Of a stretch of 64,000 nt of DNA, positions 61,235 through 64,000 are shown one piece after another. The notes below the pieces were generated by a model. It worked only from the letters and a program-made list of their open reading frames with translations, did no database searches and had not been told where the DNA came from. The position numbers were made by a program, and so were the translations under genes. The stretch's first letter is position 1. The number at the start of each line of letters is the position of its first letter. This DNA is from Burkholderia sp. Ax-1724 (GTDB lineage Bacteria; Pseudomonadota; Gammaproteobacteria; Burkholderiales; Burkholderiaceae). The stretch covers positions 62,001 to 126,000 of the forward strand of contig NZ_VWWL01000011.1 of NCBI RefSeq assembly GCF_011752995.1, given 5' to 3'.

Positions 61235-61675
61235 TCAGTCGTAACGGCGGCGCTTGTGATGACGCTTGCCCGAATGGTAGCCGCGCGAATAATCGCGCTC
61301 GTAGGAGTTCGAGCGCGAGATATTGCCACCGAGCGCCGAACCTGCACCGCCACCGACCGCCGCGCCGATCAGTCCACCGCCGCGGCCGCCCATTGCGTTG
61401 CCGGCCGCGGTGCCCGCACCGCCGCCCAGCGCGCCGCCGATAATCGCGCCCGTGCGCTCGCGGCGATTCGACGTTACGGCGCCACCGGCACCGCCGCCGA
61501 CCGCGCCACCGATCACCGCGCCCGTGCTGCCGCCCACTGCACCGCCAAGTGCGGCACCGGCCACACCGCCCAGCGCGCCGCCGAGCATGTTGTTCATATC
61601 GCCGGCCATGACCGGCAACGACGCTGCGGCGCTCAAGGCGGCCACGGCAACCATCTGGATGATTCTCTTCGACAT
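61235..61675 (-). CDS. Glycine-zipper periplasmic protein
   Basis: 146 residues from the ATG at 61675. A signal peptide (KRIIQMVAVAALSAAASLPVMAGD) leads into repeated glycine zippers (GGALGGVAGAALGGAVGG; GAIIGGALGGGAGTAAG). The tail is strongly basic and aromatic (YHSGKRHHKRRRYD). Glycine-zipper proteins associate with membranes or oligomerise. Stand-alone gene with a weak ribosome site. Confidence 0.87.
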   Translation of the reverse strand: MSKRIIQMVAVAALSAAASLPVMAGDMNNMLGGALGGVAGAALGGAVGGSTGAVIGGAVGGGAGGAVTSNRRERTGAIIGGALGGGAGTAAGNAMGGRGGGLIGAAVGGGAGSALGGNISRSNSYERDYSRGYHSGKRHHKRRRYD

Positions 61676-61817
61676 AGCAGGTCTTTTGTTTTGATGAGAC
61701 GGTGCCGAGTATAACGGCGCATTCGAAAGGCTTTTGTAACCACAGAGCCGAGCGCCAGTAAGACGTGTAACAAAATGAATTCGCGTTTTTGCAGGGCATG
61801 CGCTGAACGCGAAAAAA

Positions 61818-61845
61818 CAAGGGCCGCTCGAAATGAGCGGCCCTT
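61818..61845 (-). terminator. Rho-independent terminator of the phosphoesterase gene
   Basis: CAAGGGCCGCTC and GAGCGGCCCTTG form a 12-bp stem, 5-nt loop, followed on the minus strand by six T. Lies 44 bases after the phosphoesterase stop codon. Confidence 0.85.
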
Positions 61846-61889
61846 GCTGCTGCGGGATTGCTACGGATTACCGAACGATATGCGCTTTC

Positions 61890-63599
61890 TTATTTGTGCC
61901 GTTTCTTCTTCAGCTCGATCGTTTCGAACAGTTCGTAGTCGGCGGTCGGCGTTTGATCCGCGCCGGGCGCATGGTAGTAGTTCATCGTAATCGTGGTCTC
62001 CCCGCCATGCTCGCCCGGATCGTAATCGAACACCGCGATACCGTAGCCGGTGCCGGTGTCGCGCTGCGCGGACCAGATCGCGTCTTCGACCGCATCCGCG
62101 TTGGCGCGCACGAACGCGCCCGTTGTCGTCGTCGACGGAGCCGGGCGATTCGGCTTCGTGAAAATGCGCGCTTGCGGCAGACCCGTGCCGGCATCGACGC
62201 CATACACATCGAGCGGCGCGCTCGTGCCGCCACCGCCGAGAATCAGGTGAATCGTGCCGTGGCTCGTATCGAACGTCGACTCGCCATGCGAAACCGCCGA
62301 CATGACCGGCTTCGGCTGCAACGTATCGACCGGCCGGCCCGTCGCGATGTCGGTGCCCTTGTGGTGATTGCAACCGCGCACCGGATAACTGCGCTCGTAG
62401 TCGTGATCGTGGCCGCACAGCACGAGGTCCACGCCATAGCGATCGAAGAGCGGTAGCCACGCTTCGCGAATGCCCTTGTCCGAGCCGTTGCCGGTCTTCG
62501 ACGAACTGAGCGCGTCCTGATGCATCTGCACGACGATCCAGTCGATGTCGCCGTCATGTGCGGCGCGCTGCAAGACGTTTTCGAGCCAGCGTGTCTGCTC
62601 GCCGTTGCTATAGCCGCGCACGTAGAGCGAGGTGCCGGCCGGAATCGGCGGATTGCCGGTGCTCGCCACCGGCGTCAATGGCGTGGGCCCCGCAACGAAT
62701 GCCGCGCCATCCTGATAGATGACGTCGTCCGCGTCGAGCGAAACGAACAGCACCGCGCCGACGCGAAAGCTGTACCAGCGGCCCTGAAAACGCGTGTGAT
62801 TGTCGGGCAGCGTATAGCGCGACAGATACGACGCCAGCCCCTGCTCGCCGTTGTTGAATTCGAGTTCGTGATTGCCGGGGCACGGCATCCACGGCCGGTT
62901 CGACGCGGACGTCTGTGCATTGTTGCCGAAGTCGCGCCACACCTCGGGCTGCTGCATCGGATTCAGGTTCGCGTAGCAGAGGTCGCCGTTGAGCAGGTGA
63001 AACAGCGGCTGAAAGCGCTCGACGGCCTGCACCGCGAAGCGGCTTTGCGGCGACGACAATACCCAGTTCGTATTCGGCGTCGCGAGATCGCCGTAACTGG
63101 TCCAGCGAAACGGCGTGCGGCCATGCGGCGCGGTGCGGAAACTCGCGCTAAAGGGCTGCGACGCATTGCTGTCGTTGTCGGCCGTCACTTCGTACTGGTA
63201 ATGCGTATCGGCCTTCAGATCGCGCAGGCGGGCGTGATAGCTGAAGACGACCTCGCCGTTGATGCCGTCGGTATAGGTGCTCTGCACCGCATGCACGGTG
63301 TGCCGTTGCCGGTCCGCGCCGTTCAGCCCGCTCAGGCGCACCTGCGGATTGCTTGCGGCCGCGAGCGACGACCACGACACCGTGACTTCGCTCGTCGGGT
63401 CGTTGCCCCAGGTCAGATGCACCTGCTCGGGTGTGCCGTCGGGTGCGGTACCGTTTGCGCCGCGCGCCGCCGACGAAAGCGCGCCCGCGGCGGTTGCGAG
63501 ACTCGATGCGCCGGCGAACTTCAGGAATCCTCGACGCGAAACGATCGATGCGCCCTGCTCGTCGGCGGGCGCTGCCTTGACGATTTTCTTGTTCGACAT
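61890..63599 (-). CDS. Tat-exported purple acid phosphatase-like metallophosphoesterase
   Basis: 569 residues from the ATG at 63599. The N-terminus carries VSRRGFLKFAGASSLATAAG, a Tat signal. A fibronectin/PAP-N domain (QVHLTWGNDPTSEVTVSW...YQYEVTAD) precedes the catalytic domain with SYGDLA, LNGDLCYAN, PCPGNHELE and CGHDHDYERSYP, the metal-binding pattern of purple acid phosphatases. It hydrolyses phosphate monoesters in the periplasm under di-metal catalysis. Usually expressed on phosphate limitation; I did not find a Pho box. Convergent with the glycine-zipper gene only through the terminator. Confidence 0.93.
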   Translation of the reverse strand: MSNKKIVKAAPADEQGASIVSRRGFLKFAGASSLATAAGALSSAARGANGTAPDGTPEQVHLTWGNDPTSEVTVSWSSLAAASNPQVRLSGLNGADRQRHTVHAVQSTYTDGINGEVVFSYHARLRDLKADTHYQYEVTADNDSNASQPFSASFRTAPHGRTPFRWTSYGDLATPNTNWVLSSPQSRFAVQAVERFQPLFHLLNGDLCYANLNPMQQPEVWRDFGNNAQTSASNRPWMPCPGNHELEFNNGEQGLASYLSRYTLPDNHTRFQGRWYSFRVGAVLFVSLDADDVIYQDGAAFVAGPTPLTPVASTGNPPIPAGTSLYVRGYSNGEQTRWLENVLQRAAHDGDIDWIVVQMHQDALSSSKTGNGSDKGIREAWLPLFDRYGVDLVLCGHDHDYERSYPVRGCNHHKGTDIATGRPVDTLQPKPVMSAVSHGESTFDTSHGTIHLILGGGGTSAPLDVYGVDAGTGLPQARIFTKPNRPAPSTTTTGAFVRANADAVEDAIWSAQRDTGTGYGIAVFDYDPGEHGGETTITMNYYHAPGADQTPTADYELFETIELKKKRHK

Positions 63600-63910
63600 G
63601 TCCGGTGTTGTTGTGAGGTGGTGGAAGAATGCCAGCGCAAAACAACGCACCGCGGTGCGAGCGCGGACGCATGTGACGAACCATCGTAGCGGCGTAGCGA
63701 TGACAGCCCGATGAAAACATCGGACCGGAAAAACGAAGGAATGGAAGAATCGGATTGCGAAACGAAAGCTCGTTTCGATATGAATGAAGGCGTTCTGAAA
63801 AATTCGTAACGGCCGGGCGACCGTTAAATCAGACTAGCTTAATCAGCGTGGGGTTGCCGGCGCACGATGCAACCAGACGACCTGCATGCAGCCGGCAACC
63901 GTGAATTCGC
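63600..63910. other. Intergenic region with long inverted repeat
   Basis: No gene is supported. GTTGCCGGC (63853-63861) and GCCGGCAAC (63891-63899) form a 9-bp stem with a 29-nt loop just past the stop of the gene at the window end. It is a possible terminator or 3' structure. Confidence 0.45.
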
Positions 63911-64000
63911 TCAGGTCTGCGAACTCGTATCGTCGGAAGCCTGAGCGTTGCTGGCGTCGTCCTGCTTCTCGTCTTCTTTCTTCTCGACCAGCGATTCCAG
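63911..64000 (-). CDS. C-terminal end of an unidentified protein, 5' end outside window
   Basis: Reading in from the right edge on the minus strand, 29 codons (LESLVEKKEDEKQDDASNAQ then ASDDTSSQT) end in TGA at 63911-63913. The tail is highly charged and Asp/Ser-rich, likely disordered. Identity cannot be judged from this fragment. Confidence 0.55.
   Translation of the reverse strand: MESLVEKKEDEKQDDASNAQASDDTSSQT

Noticed and set aside
1..64000. CRISPR arrays and tRNA/rRNA genes
   Set aside because: No regularly spaced direct repeats of spacer-repeat type and no cloverleaf or rRNA-like segments were seen on reading either strand; a tRNA search tool could still find one.

Overview
This 64 kb window is high-GC DNA with the codon usage and gene repertoire of a Burkholderiaceae chromosome, most likely Paraburkholderia or a close relative. 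The supporting families (DUF4148, DUF2783, a MipA/OmpV porin, a complete Tad pilus locus, many IclR/LysR/LacI/RpiR catabolic regulators) are inferences from protein content, not from a database search. No tRNA, rRNA or CRISPR array was seen.

Layout. 1-3155: end of a formylglycine-generating-enzyme-like protein and a convergent membrane Ser/Thr kinase. 3580-5183: four small paralogous proteins with a shared double-glycine leader and unrelated cores, two of them behind sigma-54-like promoters; this is the least explained part of the window. 5348-12967: a catabolic operon (DUF1537 sugar-acid kinase, RuBisCO-like protein, VOC enzyme, TRAP transporter) with a divergent LacI regulator and paired operator-like sites. 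13341-19353: Lrp regulator, DUF4148 protein, Tat-exported alpha/beta hydrolase with divergent LysR, a CcdA/thioredoxin pair, and a MipA/OmpV porin. 19846-27954: Tat amidohydrolase, IS3 transposase remnant, MalT-type LuxR regulator, GNAT, MarR, M20 amidohydrolase and a TRIC-like membrane protein.

27975-39192 (minus strand) is a contiguous Tad/Flp pilus operon running flp, cpaA, cpaB, cpaC, lipoprotein, cpaE, cpaF, tadB, tadC, two tadE-like genes and tadG. 40113-43244 is a plus-strand glycan/lipid-modification operon (GT87-like, GT2, methyltransferase). 43245-45845 looks like acquired accessory DNA: a leader with two direct and one inverted copy of one element, arranged as in phage P4 immunity, then a small gene, then a PAAR protein, a frameshifted membrane-active effector candidate and a two-helix putative immunity protein.

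46003-47434 is a Fur-box-preceded operon including a PPTase-like protein without recognisable catalytic motifs. 47448-52977 holds a flavin monooxygenase/MBL-fold operon with an IclR-type palindrome over its promoter and two tandem IclR genes. 53000-59319 is a sugar ABC transporter/SDR locus with an RpiR regulator and TGTA-N7-TACA sites. 59417-64000 carries DUF1330, an NHL-repeat protein, a glycine-zipper protein, a purple-acid-phosphatase-like Tat enzyme and the tail of one unidentified gene.
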